From: Psilocybe azurescens
Lineage: Eukaryota > Basidiomycota > Agaricomycetes > Agaricales > Agrocybaceae
DNA length: 32,593 bases
Direction of reading: 5' to 3'
Assembly: GCA_023853785.1 (NCBI GenBank)
Contig: JAJIRX010000318.1
Location: 1-32,593, forward strand
The position numbers and the translations under genes are program-made. Shown here piece after piece: positions 9,947 through 20,763 of the stretch (position 1 is the first letter of the stretch; every line of letters begins with the position of its first letter). The notes beneath the pieces are model-generated. The model did not search any database. It was not told where the DNA came from and worked only from the letters and a program-made list of their open reading frames with translations.

Positions 9947-11363
9947 CTAATGATCTCATCCAGGAATACCGCCATCCCTTTCCTCGTGCTCATGCCCTGC
10001 ACTAGCCCGTAGTTGATATGTACGAGGGAGGACGCCCAGGGGAAGCCCATTAGCTCGAGCACTTTGAACAGATGCGCGAGGTGTAGGCCTTGTTGGGAGG
10101 ATACTACATATATCATTTTGTTGAATTTGTCGAATGTGTACTTTGCGTAGCGCTCTATTGCGCCGCCGATGTCGCGCATCAGATAATTCGAGGTTACATC
10201 TAAGGGCAAGATTTAAGTAGACGAATAAGGCAAAGAGAGAGAACAACGCACCCTACTTACGAACAACGGCCTTGCCCAACTTTCACCTCCAACTCCACCA
10301 GCTTTGCAGCATCCTACTCTGAAATCGATCCCATCTCCTCTAATGTCCCCAGCGCCTTATCCATCGCCTCCTTCCCGACCTAGCTCTCCTCCGTATACAC
10401 ATCGAACTTCACCCCCAACCACTCATACTCCTCATCTGTCTTCACGCTCATCTCTCGCCAAACGCGCCAGTTCTTTAAGGTGTCTTCGTTCCCGTCTTCC
10501 ATGCGCTTGAACCAATTCGCGGGGAGGCTATGACGGCTGGGGCGGAGGCAGCGTCTTTGTTGATGGCGACATAGATGCCGAAGATGTGCTTAATGGCATC
10601 TTTTCGAGGTCGGCTTGTGACCCGTATTTTTCGAAGCCGGTGACGATTAGGCCGAACTAGGGAGGGAGAAAGAGAGATGTCAGTGCGATTTTAGGGGATT
10701 GGAATAGAAGATGCAAGGAATGGCGAGAAACAAGCGAGAAACAGAACCAAGGCGAAAAGGGATTGGGCTGAAATGAAAACGAAAAGGCGAGGAAAAGAAG
10801 AAAGAATCTCATCTGTGTACCCCAATCGCCCGGATAATTCATCGATATGACCTCCCACTCACACGCCATATACAGATTCGCAAGGAGCGCGCTGGTAATT
10901 GTGCTCCGGAGAGATGCCCAATGTGGAATGACTTGACGATGTTCGGCGAAGAGTGATGACTTTCTTTCCCGAGTTGTTCGTGTCGTACTCTGGTTATCCA
11001 GAGGGCGCATTGCGCGTAAGGACGTGGATCTGTGTGAGCATTTGTTGTGGTCACGGAAGTGGAGGATGGACTTGTCGAGGGAGCGAGGCCAGTCTTTTGG
11101 TAGTATAGGGTGTAATAATGACAACGTACGTTTTCGATCACTATAGCCGCTGTCCCTTCGAGCTCCCCGAGGATTCTGAACCGGGGCAGTGCAACCGTAA
11201 AGTCCTCTCCCTTCTTCCTATAGGCGACTCCAGCAAACGCCTACTCCCGCGTGAGCGGCAGCGCATTTGAGAACATTTGCGCGATAGCTATCCGGAACGA
11301 GTCCAACACACTTTGAGCGATCCGTACCCGGTACAGCGGGCAATGGGAGATAGATATGGTCAT
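9947..11363 (-). pseudogene. Arginyl-tRNA synthetase pseudogene, right copy, 3'-truncated
   Basis: The start MTISISHCPLYR is at 11363. It is followed by DSFRIAIAQMFSNALPL, an in-frame TAG and AFAGVAYRKKGEDFTVALP. An intron begins near 11128. The class I signature is still visible as SFHIGHL at 10914-10931, then shifts by one base into STITSALLANLYMACEWE and ISMNYPGDWGTQM near 10815-10850. Further on come RDIGGAIERYAKYTFDK (near 10125-10180) and SSQQGLHLAHLFKVLELMGF. ASSLVHINYGLVQGMSTRKG spans roughly 9980-10040, and then VFLDEII. Similarity to the left copy ends after LDEII near 9947, so the tRNA-binding C-terminal part is missing. This copy keeps the HIGH motif the left copy lost, and the left copy keeps the C-terminus this one lacks. 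Confidence 0.87.
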
Positions 11364-12901
11364 CCTTTTCCTTTTAGTGAGCAGCGAGAGCCCTGTGTGT
11401 TTGTCGTAAGTCGGTGCAGATGGTATTAGCTGCAAGTAAAAATGCCGGTAGTGTGAAGCGCATCAGAGCAACTCTTGGATGGATGACAAAAGAGTGCCAG
11501 AGAGACAGAGCAGAGGAGCGAAAGACGGCCAGATTGATGTGATACGATTTTCTGCAACGAAATTTTAATTTTGTCGGGATTGGTCACCTGTCACATCTCG
11601 TCGTCAAATATTGACCCCTTTTGGTGGCAAAATTGTTACTTGGCCCGAAAGATGGCTTGAAGTTGGCATAGCAGTAGCGTTTCTTGCAATATGATAGCAA
11701 CCAAACATCACCGGAGAGTGGGTGGATTTTAAGTAGAATATAGAGGACCAGTATGCCGTATTCAACGCGTCTCGGAAAGGACATAACTCACTGAGTGAGT
11801 GTGTTATTAGAAGACATAAAGCAATAGAACTATGCTACCGCTCACATATACTCTACGCCAGCACACAAATTAAAAGTAGAGGAAGAACTCGGACCGTCTC
11901 ACGGAGCACTGTAACTGAAAATAGTGGCTGGCTAAAAGTGTGCATTAGTCGGTCGACCATGACAGTGTTAACACAGCCCTACGCAGGACAGAACATAGTA
12001 TAGCTGCTATCAATGATCATATTCACTTCAATTGTCACTTTATCTCACACTTTTTCTTCACTTTTACGGGGACAAAGGAGGCAGTGTCAATGAAACACTA
12101 ATCATAAAGACATGGAAGCCGGTGTAGAAACAATAAGAGCAATGTTCTATGAAACGAGGTAGGTAGGGACGAAAAAGGACGGCGAAGAATGCATGAGAGA
12201 AAACGAATATACCGTAGAACGTGTGCCTCTTGCATCCTTTGATAGTTTTGGGGCTGTATGAGCTCCGGAAAAACAAGGTGTGGCTGTATCGTATACATTG
12301 TTAGCTAAAAGGGGTGAAATGGAACGTACGTAGATGAGGTTATTCGTTCGAGGACCGTTCGGCATGCGTGTGCAAGTCAAGCTGTCGTAAGAGTGCAGCA
12401 GAATAGAATTCGAAGTTCCACGATGAACTGTGGATTCAAGATAGAGAGTCGGTGTAATCAACTGAGAAAATGTACCGCTACGCAACAGAGCTTTATATTG
12501 ATATTTGTTATCTACTCGGCTAATGTGGTGTGTTCGCGGTCCTTTTCCTGCTCAATTCAAATGTGGATAAACATTGCGGACGCATTCATCATGTGAATGT
12601 CCTGTTTTGTACGGAATTCGATGCGATACCATGGTCTTTATATGTCTCATCCCATAAAGAAACCATGAAAAATGTCTTGATGACATCAATGGGACTGAGT
12701 CGCAATTTAAGAGTTAATTTAGGCATGTACAGGATTGGATGACTAGTAGTATATATATTCAGCGCATTGCAGTGCACGTCGCTATATTGTACCGCATAAA
12801 CTGTCTAGGGCACATGGCCGTGCGAATCCACTCAACTTCTATGCTGCCCACGCTGTGGGCATCGTTAGCAACTGATTCTTGCTTCACAAAGCCCTAGTAC
12901 A
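11364..12901. promoter_or_regulatory. Divergent intergenic region between ArgRS(-) and NACHT(+), right copy
   Basis: It is the counterpart of 5179-6666. It has the same conserved patch with CAGCCCTACGCAGGACA (11974-11990) and a NACHT-proximal patch at 12720-12901. Reading frames such as the minus-strand ones at 12147-12485 and 12589-12777 show no family I know and are not clearly kept in the other arm. No RNA gene was seen. Confidence 0.5.
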
Positions 12902-15900
12902 ATGCCTAAAGATGAGAAATATTCCGCAATACGCTCTCGTCGCACCCTCAACTCGGGTATTCAGCTGCTCAAAGGCGCCAGAAATTTCACAATTACTGGC
13001 GGGAGCTTTCGTCAAATAGAAGGGGACTACTACGACGGGGAAAGGGACGTAGGTGAGGGGCAGTAGACATTATATACTGAGCATTTACATTGATTCTGAA
13101 GCAACAGGACTGCACATTTTGGGACAGCATATTGCAACTGATGCGATGTATAACTCTGCTGAGCGGTTCCCTCCCCCAAATGCTACCCCGGAACTCGCGA
13201 GAAGATAATCAGCACTATACTTGGCTCGGTCAACGACCCTTCTCCCAAGAAACGAGTGCTTTGGCTCAATGGACCAGCAGGAGCCGGCAAATCTGCCATC
13301 GCCCACTCCATTGCCGTTCTTCTGAAGGAGATTTCAGAGGATAGCAAGTATGCCGGGAGCTTCTTCTTCGCCAAGGACGCTGTAGGGCGAGGGGATGGGA
13401 CCAAGTTATTCTCAACAATTTCATACCAGCTCGCCCTCAATTTCTCATCATTTCGTGCCCTCATTGATGTTGCTATGCTTGAAAATCCCACTCTTCCGAC
13501 TACATCCATCGACGCCTAACTCCGATACCTCATCATAGATCCATTACTACGTGTCAATGACTGGCCTGCGCACAGCCCCACAGTTATTATCGACGGTTTG
13601 GATGAATGCGCTGGGTCGAAACAAATGCAGTCCGAAATTCTTTCACTGTTGTCCAAGGCAATCATTGAGCACAATATCCCCCTCCGATTTCTCATTGTTA
13701 GTCGCCCCGAGTACTGGATTTCCGATTCATTCGAAATTGGACCTCTGGTAGACATTACAAAACCGCTCCCTCTACGAGACGATAAGGATGCGGACGTGGA
13801 TATTGAAATGTATCTTCGAGAAGGATTTAACAAGGTTTTCGAGGAGAATATTCGAATAATGTCTTCTACCCGCGTCCTTGGCCTCCCGATCATATCATCC
13901 AGCGATTTGTGCATAGTGCTTCAGGCCAGTATGTGTATGCATCCACTGTCCTGGAATTTGTTGGTGCCTCATCCAATTTCTGTGACCCGCGTGAACAACT
14001 TCAGATATTGACGACGCCTGGACCACATCGCGCATCCGCATTTTCGGATCTTGATAAACTCTACGCCACCATCCTGGAGTCATATCCTCGACCAAGAACC
14101 ATGAAACGTGTCCTCGGAGGTCTCAAACCATTCATGCAATCCTGGGAGTGGATTCCGGAGAAATTCAACTTGTATTGAGGGCCTTAAGCTCTTTGATCAC
14201 AATATCCAAAATTGAATACTCCGAGGAGTTCCGTGCACTGGAGCCGATCTTTGGATCTCCATTGGTAGAAGCATCTATTTCGTTCTCTCACCTATCGTTC
14301 CGAGAATTTCTGGAGGATGAGTCAAGGTCAGGAGATCACGCAATTAATAAGAGAGCCCTTTGTTATGAGTTTGTGTGCGCTATGCTCAAGCTTGGCATCG
14401 ATATTCTTCATGATAGTCCACGGGCCGAGCGGACTATAGTATGGTACGCGCCTTAGCATTTTTGTGTATGGAACATATAAAAGGACACTGATATACACAT
14501 TTTTTGACAGTATCGGACTATCAACCTATCGCGGAATGCTCTTTAGACTTAAGAATATGTGGGCGTGGATCGGACGTGATGCCAGATCTATTGTCGATTC
14601 ATTAGCGGCACTTTGTGAAAGCCTTCACACGATCTTTGCTCGCAATCCTTCGCATGTCGCCCAACCAAGTCATGTGTACTGGTGGACGGACGCTGTCTTG
14701 TATTTTGTTTCCGAGCTGCAAGATGTGGGAGCCGAGGACGATCCATATTGGCGTAAAACGAACCGACATCTACTTCAGTCTCTGACAGACATTCTCAACA
14801 TTGCTCAAACAATTTCAGCAAAGCAGATCATGGACCGATCACCCAAAACCTCAGCAACTTTCGCATACATTGCTTTATACAGTTCTGAATCTTCTTCTGA
14901 CACAGCGCATAGCATCGAGGATACCCCGGAGTCAATGAATATCGGTCTGGATACCATTATATCTGATCTCCAACACCTCTCTGACTTGATACACCTTGGT
15001 TTCGACCCCAATGCCAGGGGCTATCTTGACATATATACTGTGGGTTCAGTCTTTTTGGCCGTGCGTCATAAGGCCCAAGGCCATTGCCAGGAAAGTCGAC
15101 ATGTTGCTGCATGGGATCATCGGATAGTAAGTCTCAGTGCCCAGTGCTTTGACAGGATATTCCACACCAATGACGAACAGTTGTTGTCTCAAAACCGATG
15201 GGAGCTCGTGGATACCGCCGACTGCTTCTTACGATACAGTCGAATTTCGGACATACACTTCAAAGAATCCTTTGAAGATCCGAAGAAAATGGAAATATTC
15301 AAAATCATAATGGATACATCTTTCTGGGATCGTTTGTGTGATACACGCTCAATTAAGTTGGCATTGGCTGTGTTGGGCTGGTTTAACAGGCAGATGGTAA
15401 GCGCCAATATAATCATATTCCAATCACCAACTTACTGTTGCCATTCATAATACCAGACAGGTCCCAGCAAAGACATTATCAAAGATCACGATAGTAGTCT
15501 TCCTCAAACAATGCTATACACTGCAAAAAGGATATTCGAAATCGCCTACTTGCCATGTTTCACAGACGCCTATTGCTCCAATCTTTGGATGTACTGCGAT
15601 AGCAACCCCATTCGGTCTGTATATTTGCATATAATCCCTCCACCCCAGGACGGACCCTACTCCATCGTTGAGGAGAAGACTCTGGACCATTCGGAGCTTC
15701 CGGTTGCTGATTTCGATGCTTTCGCCTTTCTCGGATTAATAACTGAGTTCCACGAGCAAGTGTTTGCGAGAGAGGGAAGTTCAGTCATCAGCCCTAACGA
15801 CTGGTATCCCCACCTAGCCGCATTCCTTCTCACCATGCTCGTAAAAATCAATACGCTGCGCTAAACACCAATTTCGAACAATTCTCGTGCTGGAAAACAA

Positions 15901-16286
15901 TCACAAGGAAATTTTTCTCCCGTTTATCAAGTGTCTACCTTATGCAATTCCGACAGAGCAGAACTTGAATGCGCTACGTGCATTGCATTACTTGTGTTAC
16001 AAGATACAGCCTCGGTGCCAATGGAGACCGCCATTTGGTTTCTGCTCCCCTAACTGTAGATTTCTTGAAGGTATGTTAAAAGGGTAACTGCAGTTTTTTT
16101 TTCGCTCATTTTATGGTACAGAAGTATGATCGCTCTTCCCTCTCATCTCCAGAGTTTTATGTATTGAAAGCCTGGCTATCGGGCCTCAGAACTCGGGAAT
16201 CTAGGAGAGTATTGCAGGCTGATATCAGATCTTACGGGCACGTATTTGATACGGATGATGCCTATACAGCGGATGAAGGCGAGTGA
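12902..16286 (+). pseudogene. NACHT-domain (NLR-like) pseudogene, right copy, full length
   Basis: The start is MPKDEKYSAIRSRRTLNSGI. Intron 1 is 13053-13107 (55 nt, the same place as in the left copy). LHILGQHIATDAMYNSAERF and the Walker A GPAGAGKSA (13275-13301) follow. CAA has become TAA at 13517-13519, where the left copy reads IQLRYL, and this breaks the frame before the Walker B-like VIIDGLDEC (13583-13610). FLIVSRPEYWISDSF comes next. A one-base shift lies near 13875, and a small deletion near 14125-14150 after MKRVLGG. From 14148 the frame is open across intron 14444-14510 and intron 15397-15456 to the stop at 15862. A later segment (LENNHKEIFLPFIKCLPYA) is in another frame. It joins through an intron at 16071-16152 to EFYVLKAWLSGLRTRESRR and ends at 16284-16286. 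The C-terminal half is helical with no motif I recognise. Confidence 0.87.
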
Positions 16287-16640
16287 TAAATGATTGACTC
16301 CGACCAAAACAAGGCACCCTGATAAGGGAAGTGGACGGTAGCATTTGATTATCCTATCAAGAGTAAGAGCGTTAATCGTAGCACATGTTGGGGTGTGCCT
16401 GAGGTCGCACTTGAATACTTGGAATGCGCGAGTGTAGCGTTGTAGAAAATACTACATGGAACTTCAAATATGAAGAAAGATCGGTACTTTTACAGCAGTT
16501 GGACATACGGTCGCCTGACTCGCCTCGGGAGTCCATACACCAAGCACCTCGAATATCGAAAGGAGGTGAGGCTATGAAAATAGAGTATCAAGCTCTGCGT
16601 AGTGTAACGCGTGCTGTACACCCATCAGAATAGCGGCTAT
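16287..16640. other. Sequence between NACHT and the foldback element
   Basis: About 350 bases. The only frame (16424-16633) is short and matches nothing I know. It probably holds the 3' flank of the NACHT gene. No other feature seen. Confidence 0.4.
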
Positions 16641-17112
16641 CACTGCTGGGACCGAAAAATTCTGCGGAATGCAGATTCCATGCAAAATCAGTTGTCGTGA
16701 CACAAAGTATTGTAATTTGCAAAATGAATAATTTTAAATCAAATCCGCCTTGGGCAAAGACAATAAGAACTGTAACAGAGATTAAAGTTCTACCTGAATA
16801 TGGTAATTTGCAGAATATATGATTTTGCATATTGCAAGAACACAATAAAAATGATAAATTCTGCACTGGCAGACAAATTTTATTTTCTCAGCCACTGCAG
16901 AATTTATCATTCTTATTGTGTTCTGCATTGTAAAATAGTGTGTTCTGCAAATTGCCGTATTTAGTAGAACTTTAATCTCTGTTACAGTTCTTAATATCTT
17001 TTGCTCAAGGCAGATTTGATTTAAAATTATTCATTTGCAAATTACAATACTTTGTGTCACGACAACTGATTTTGCATGGATCTGCATTCCACGAATTTTC
17101 GGTCCAGCAGTG
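16641..17112. mobile_element. Foldback (long inverted repeat) non-autonomous element, 472 bp
   Basis: The two halves are near-perfect inverted copies: 16641-16870 and 16885-17112. The ends are CACTGCTGG and CCAGCAGTG. The arms share long matches, such as TTGTCGTGACACAAAGTATT and AACTGTAACAGAGATTAAAG with their complements. Only a short spacer lies in the middle (around CAGACAAATTTTATTTTCTC). The left flank ends in TAT and the right flank starts TATATATA, so a TA or TAT target duplication is possible. It codes for nothing. CACTG ends with TA-type targets suggest mobilisation by a Tc1/mariner-like transposase, but this is inference. Confidence 0.85.
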
Positions 17113-18820
17113 TATATATATATACCAACAAGGAGCAATAAAAATAAGCGAGGAGATCGACATATTGGACCGATGGAAGGACAGCCGGACACGTGCCAAT
17201 ATCTCAGCCCGGAAAGGGAATACTATCATGAGAGCGACGTAATTTTTTTCTAAGCTTGTCAAATAGGTTTCCGTGGATGCCCTGAGGAAAATAAAACGTA
17301 TATCGTCACGGCTGGGTGAGATATAGGTATGGTCGCACGCCAAAGGACGGGGTTTTACACAAAAAGCGTGGCAATCCTTATTGAACAACTGACAAACTTT
17401 GTAGAAGAATTCCCAGTGACAGAATACTGAGGCTAAGCGACGGGGTGAGCGATGTGAGTGAATATTGAACGATCGGAGCGTAGGAACTGGCCAGGTCTCA
17501 ATTAGATGTTGAACTGCTGAGCGAGCAGAGTGCAAGCGCAACGCAGACTGCGTATTAGCATTTGAAACAGTGGGATACGACGGGCGTCTCGAACAGTGCA
17601 CTTACCGATGTATGATCTGTAAATTTGTGTAGCGATGGTATATGACATTATTTTCTGGAAAAAATTCGAAGGCTGTATGCCGTGAAATTTAGTACGTACT
17701 CGAAAGGTACTCTCAACACTCTGGGTGTACTCGATTCCCTGGTTTTCCATTGTACTACTCACTGAAAAAAGCTATACGGTACTATTTTGCCATATATACT
17801 ATGCTGTACTCACGGTACTCCATTTTGTACTATAACAGCGAGAGCCCTATACCGTACTTACACACCAAGCGGTTGCCAAGAACAGTCAAATAGGCCCATC
17901 AGCGGAGTCTAAATTCTGCCCGCAATAGAGGCTGCATTTAAAGGAGGGAATTCCTGCAATCTGTTGCTATGCTTTCATGAAAAACTTGTAAACTTGGGTT
18001 CTAATACTTAAAGCACTCTATTATATGTCCAATATGGGAAATTATTAAAGAAAATCCGGATGACATTTGGGTGACTTGGTCTACTTCAAGTCTACTTAAT
18101 ATTTATATTTTTCTGTTCAGTCTGATCTGTATCTGAATTATGGATAGTTGAGAGCACAAGCTGCACATGATAAATCCAGTCCAAATAAGGCTGTAAATAA
18201 CCTAGACTTATCAAGCATAATATTGGGATATTTAGGTGCAGAAGGATAGCCAGAAAACATGCTTATATCATAAGATATTTAAAACCCAGAAGACGGCCAT
18301 CAGTTACTGAAGATCCGAGTATGTTGTATGTTGTACAATTTACATTCATGAGTACTACGTACCAAAACTTAAGAGATACTAATTGTATGGAGTTGTAAGG
18401 TGTAGGCAGCTTTATGTAGGGTGTTCAAAAAATTACCAGAAAATAATGTTGTATATGGTGGAAGGCTTCTGCGAGAATCTTTCTCAATCCGCCCCTGACA
18501 TATTTAAGTGCAGTACTCTGACCTGTGTCTGACCTCCTGCTCCCTGATCCTTGATATGCACATATACCCTGTTCGCTCAATCAAAGCGCCCGGCCATCCC
18601 TAGAATGCATGTCTGACAGCATGCCAAATGTGCACAGATCACTTTGACACTGCGTCATTTGAATCCAACCAGACCAGATAATGTTAAGGCTTTCATTCAA
18701 AGGCCTACGGGCTATTATTGTGAGCATGTTTGCATGCTTATGTAGGTGAAGATCTAGATGGGTATTCCACATGGGGCAGCTATGTACTAGTAATCTGCCA
18801 GCTCAGGCTTGAGAAGGCTC
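17113..18820. other. Gene-poor AT-rich stretch
   Basis: I see no gene I can support in about 1.7 kb. A 198-residue open frame on the minus strand (17601-17005) runs into the foldback element and resembles nothing known. A minus-strand frame from 17762 includes a good donor GTAAGT at 17606 and an acceptor CAG near 17549, so a small spliced gene is conceivable. From 17880 onward all frames are short. Confidence 0.35.
17691..17860. repeat. Cluster of GTACT motifs
   Basis: GTAC occurs ten times in about 170 bases, mostly as GGTACT, TGTACT or CCGTACT. The spacing is irregular. It lies upstream of the minus-strand reading frame that starts at 17762. It might be a regulatory array or a simple-repeat remnant. 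Confidence 0.4.
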
Positions 18821-18821
18821 G

Positions 18822-18905
18822 GGTCTTATCATATCAAAGGCCAAGCCCTTCCCAAAGGCTTGAGGCTGGCTCAGGCTGGCTCAGGCTCAGGCCAGGGCTT
18901 AGAAG
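18822..18905. repeat. GGCTCAGGCT repeats ending in CAGGGCTTAG, possible hAT end
   Basis: A local GC-rich run of AGGCTTGAGG and GGCTCAGGCT repeats stands in AT-rich surroundings. It finishes in CAGGGCTTAG about 40 bases before the hAT coding remnant. Ends of the CAGGG type with GC-rich subterminal repeats are common in hAT transposons. I could not find the other end or an 8-bp target duplication. Confidence 0.4.
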
Positions 18906-18943
18906 AGAAAAATTGACAAAAGATAATAATTTACAATGTAAGA

Positions 18944-19450
18944 CTACTTTATAATCCCAGAAGCTCCCAATGTCAACATCAACACCCTTCTCCTCCTTAT
19001 CAACCAGATAGATTTCATCCCAGCTCTTATCCTTGACATCTTCCCAGTCAAATTACCATTATCCATGTTAACTTCCATATTCTCTTCAGTATACGTGAAA
19101 TCTCCTCTCAGAAGAGGGAGATCAGATTGCAAAGCACACTTGATAAATTGTAGTGCCTCAACAATATTTGCATTGAGTCGGTTTTGGCACTTGGTAATGG
19201 TGAGGCCAGCTGATGAGAATGCCCACTCACTTGAGACTGACGATGCCATGATAGCAAGATAATCCCGAGCAATTGAAGCCCATGCAGGATACCAGGTTGA
19301 ATTAATCTATTTTCCAGTTAGTAGATGTGATAGCGTATCTGAAAGAAGTACTCACCCCCACCATTGAACAAGAGAGACAGTCTCCTCAACCTCATTGTGA
19401 GCATTCAGATAACAGTTGAATTCAGCTGTCCACAGAGAATTCACAGTTGA
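18944..19450 (-). pseudogene. hAT transposase, C-terminal dimerisation domain remnant
   Basis: hAT transposases cut and paste DNA; this is the last part, which makes the dimer. The frame reads AEFNCYLNAHNEVEETVSLV with QWWG, then an intron (about 19355-19307, donor GTGAGT, acceptor TAG). It continues as TWYPAWASIARDYLAI and MASSVSSEWAFSSAGLTITK, then NRLNANIVEALQFIKCAL. The SS-RAFSSAG and D/NIVEALQ blocks are hallmarks of the hAT dimerisation domain. The usual Arg of S-E-R-A-F is Trp here. No catalytic core was found to the right, so only the 3' end is left. The stop is at 18944-18946. Confidence 0.85.
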
Positions 19451-20002
19451 AGCAGAGCTGGAGGCTGAAAGCATACAGTAGCTCAAAAAACCTTCCCAAT
19501 GTTTGGCACTTTCTCACTAATTGTTTAATAACTTGGGAAATAAATTATGTAAAAGTCTGAAAATATTATATGTTATAGTTTAACATGTTACTAACATATT
19601 TATCACCAAAGTCACATGATTATAACAAAAACTGATTAAGTAATGGAATTTACAAAATAATAAAACATTGGGACAGTTTTTGACCTATAAAATAATAGCT
19701 TTACATGCTTGTAGAAAGCCAAATTGCTTTGTATAAATTGTGAGAAAATTAAACAAGGTCATGTGACACTATTTGTACACATTTGCAATATTGAATTCAA
19801 GTTCAGCCATCTTTCTCTTTAACCACCGGCATCATAAAGTCTGCAACACCTTCTCAGTACAATTCTGTCCTCAATCTTCAAGAGGGCTATTCTCTTTGTC
19901 AAATAGAGTCTAAAACTGGATTGGGAATGTCTACTGTTGGAAGAACCAAGAGGGAAGTGGATTCCAGCAGTACTTCTCAGTCCCCCACATATTCCCTAGA
20001 AC
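19451..20002. other. AT-rich stretch without a gene
   Basis: All six frames are short. It might be decayed hAT sequence, but I see no protein similarity to support that. Confidence 0.4.
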
Positions 20003-20122
20003 TGGAGGGATTGAGAAAGGGAGTGAGGGAATAGAGGGAACAGAGGGAATAGAGGGATTGAAGAGGTAATGAAGGAATTGAAAAGGAATGGAGGGGAATG
20101 GAGGGGAATGAAGGGGAATAGA
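20003..20122. repeat. Purine-rich GGAAT/GGGAATAGA repeat block
   Basis: One strand is almost all A and G with imperfect repeats of GAGGGAATAGAGGGA and GGAATGGAGGG. The minus-strand frame across it (Pro/Ser/Ile rich) is a by-product of this composition and not a gene. Confidence 0.7.
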
Positions 20123-20172
20123 GTTATTTATAGCTAATACAGTAATAGAGTGGAATTCCCACAATTTAAAGC

Positions 20173-20606
20173 TGAGTAAAAATAATTTCCCACGCTTTTG
20201 GGCTGAATAAAAAAATAGATTTACAAAGTTATCACTACTATCATACACCTACTATACACTGCTTATGTAATCTATCTTTTATGAGTAAAAACAATTTCCC
20301 ACACCTTTTGGGCTGAATAAAAAACTAGATTTACACAGTTATCACTACTATCATACACCTACTATACACTGCTTATGTAATCCATTTTTTATGAGTAAAA
20401 ACAATTTCCCACACCTTTGGGCTGAATAAAAATAGATTTACACAGTTATCACTACTATCATACACCTACTATATATTGCTTATGTAATCCACCTTTTATG
20501 AGTAAAAACAATTTCCCATGGCTTTGGACTGAATAAAAAAATAGATTTACACAGTTATCACTACTATCATACACCTACTATACACTGTTTATATAATCTA
20601 TCTTAT
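20173..20606. repeat. Tandem array, four units of about 107-110 bp
   Basis: Each unit begins TGAGTAAAAA (20173, 20282, 20392, 20499). It runs through TTTCCCA, a GGGCTGAATAAAAA block, TTTACACAGTTATCACTACT, ATACACCTACTATACACTGC and TTATGTAATC. The units differ by few substitutions. There is no coding capacity. Confidence 0.88.
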
Positions 20607-20735
20607 ATCATACCTACTGTACACTACTTATATAATCTGCTCTGTATCATACACCTACTATACACTGCTTATGTAATCTATCTTGTATCATACATCTACT
20701 GTACATTGCTTATGTAATCTACTATATGAATGAAC
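20565..20735. repeat. Short tandem array, four units of about 40-44 bp
   Basis: This is the right-hand tail of the larger array, where only the part TATCATACACCTACTATACA plus TGCTTATGTAATCTA has been amplified further. It ends about 30 bases before the stop codon side of the KDZ-associated gene. Confidence 0.8.
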
Positions 20736-20763
20736 TTGTTCTTTTTACACACTTGTATTCAAT

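Larger units (their letters stand above)
9947..15060. repeat. Right arm of the large inverted duplication
   Basis: It pairs base by base in reverse order with 3012-8040. Paired positions sum to between about 17,987 and 18,091, so net length drift over 5 kb is about 100 nt. The NACHT coding parts look roughly 85-90% alike by eye, the intergenic parts much less. The right arm continues past 15060 into NACHT sequence that the left arm lost to the LTR element. Confidence 0.8.

Noticed and set aside
12147..12777. Minus-strand frames between ArgRS and NACHT, one with weak similarity to a frame near 5360 in the other arm
   Set aside because: The similarity is what the inverted duplication would give anyway, frames are not maintained in both arms, and no domain is visible.
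3012..16286. Inverted duplication considered as an assembly artefact
   Set aside because: The arms differ by many substitutions, different lesions and different indels, which a fold-back artefact would not produce.
17005..17601. 198-residue minus-strand open frame
   Set aside because: It crosses into the foldback element, has no recognisable motif and its composition is not convincing. A spliced gene here is possible but not supported.
19931..20248. 105-residue minus-strand frame rich in Pro, Ser and Ile
   Set aside because: It is a by-product of the purine-rich repeat block.
20173..20735. Tandem repeats considered as a CRISPR-like array
   Set aside because: Units are contiguous with no unique spacers, and the context is eukaryotic.
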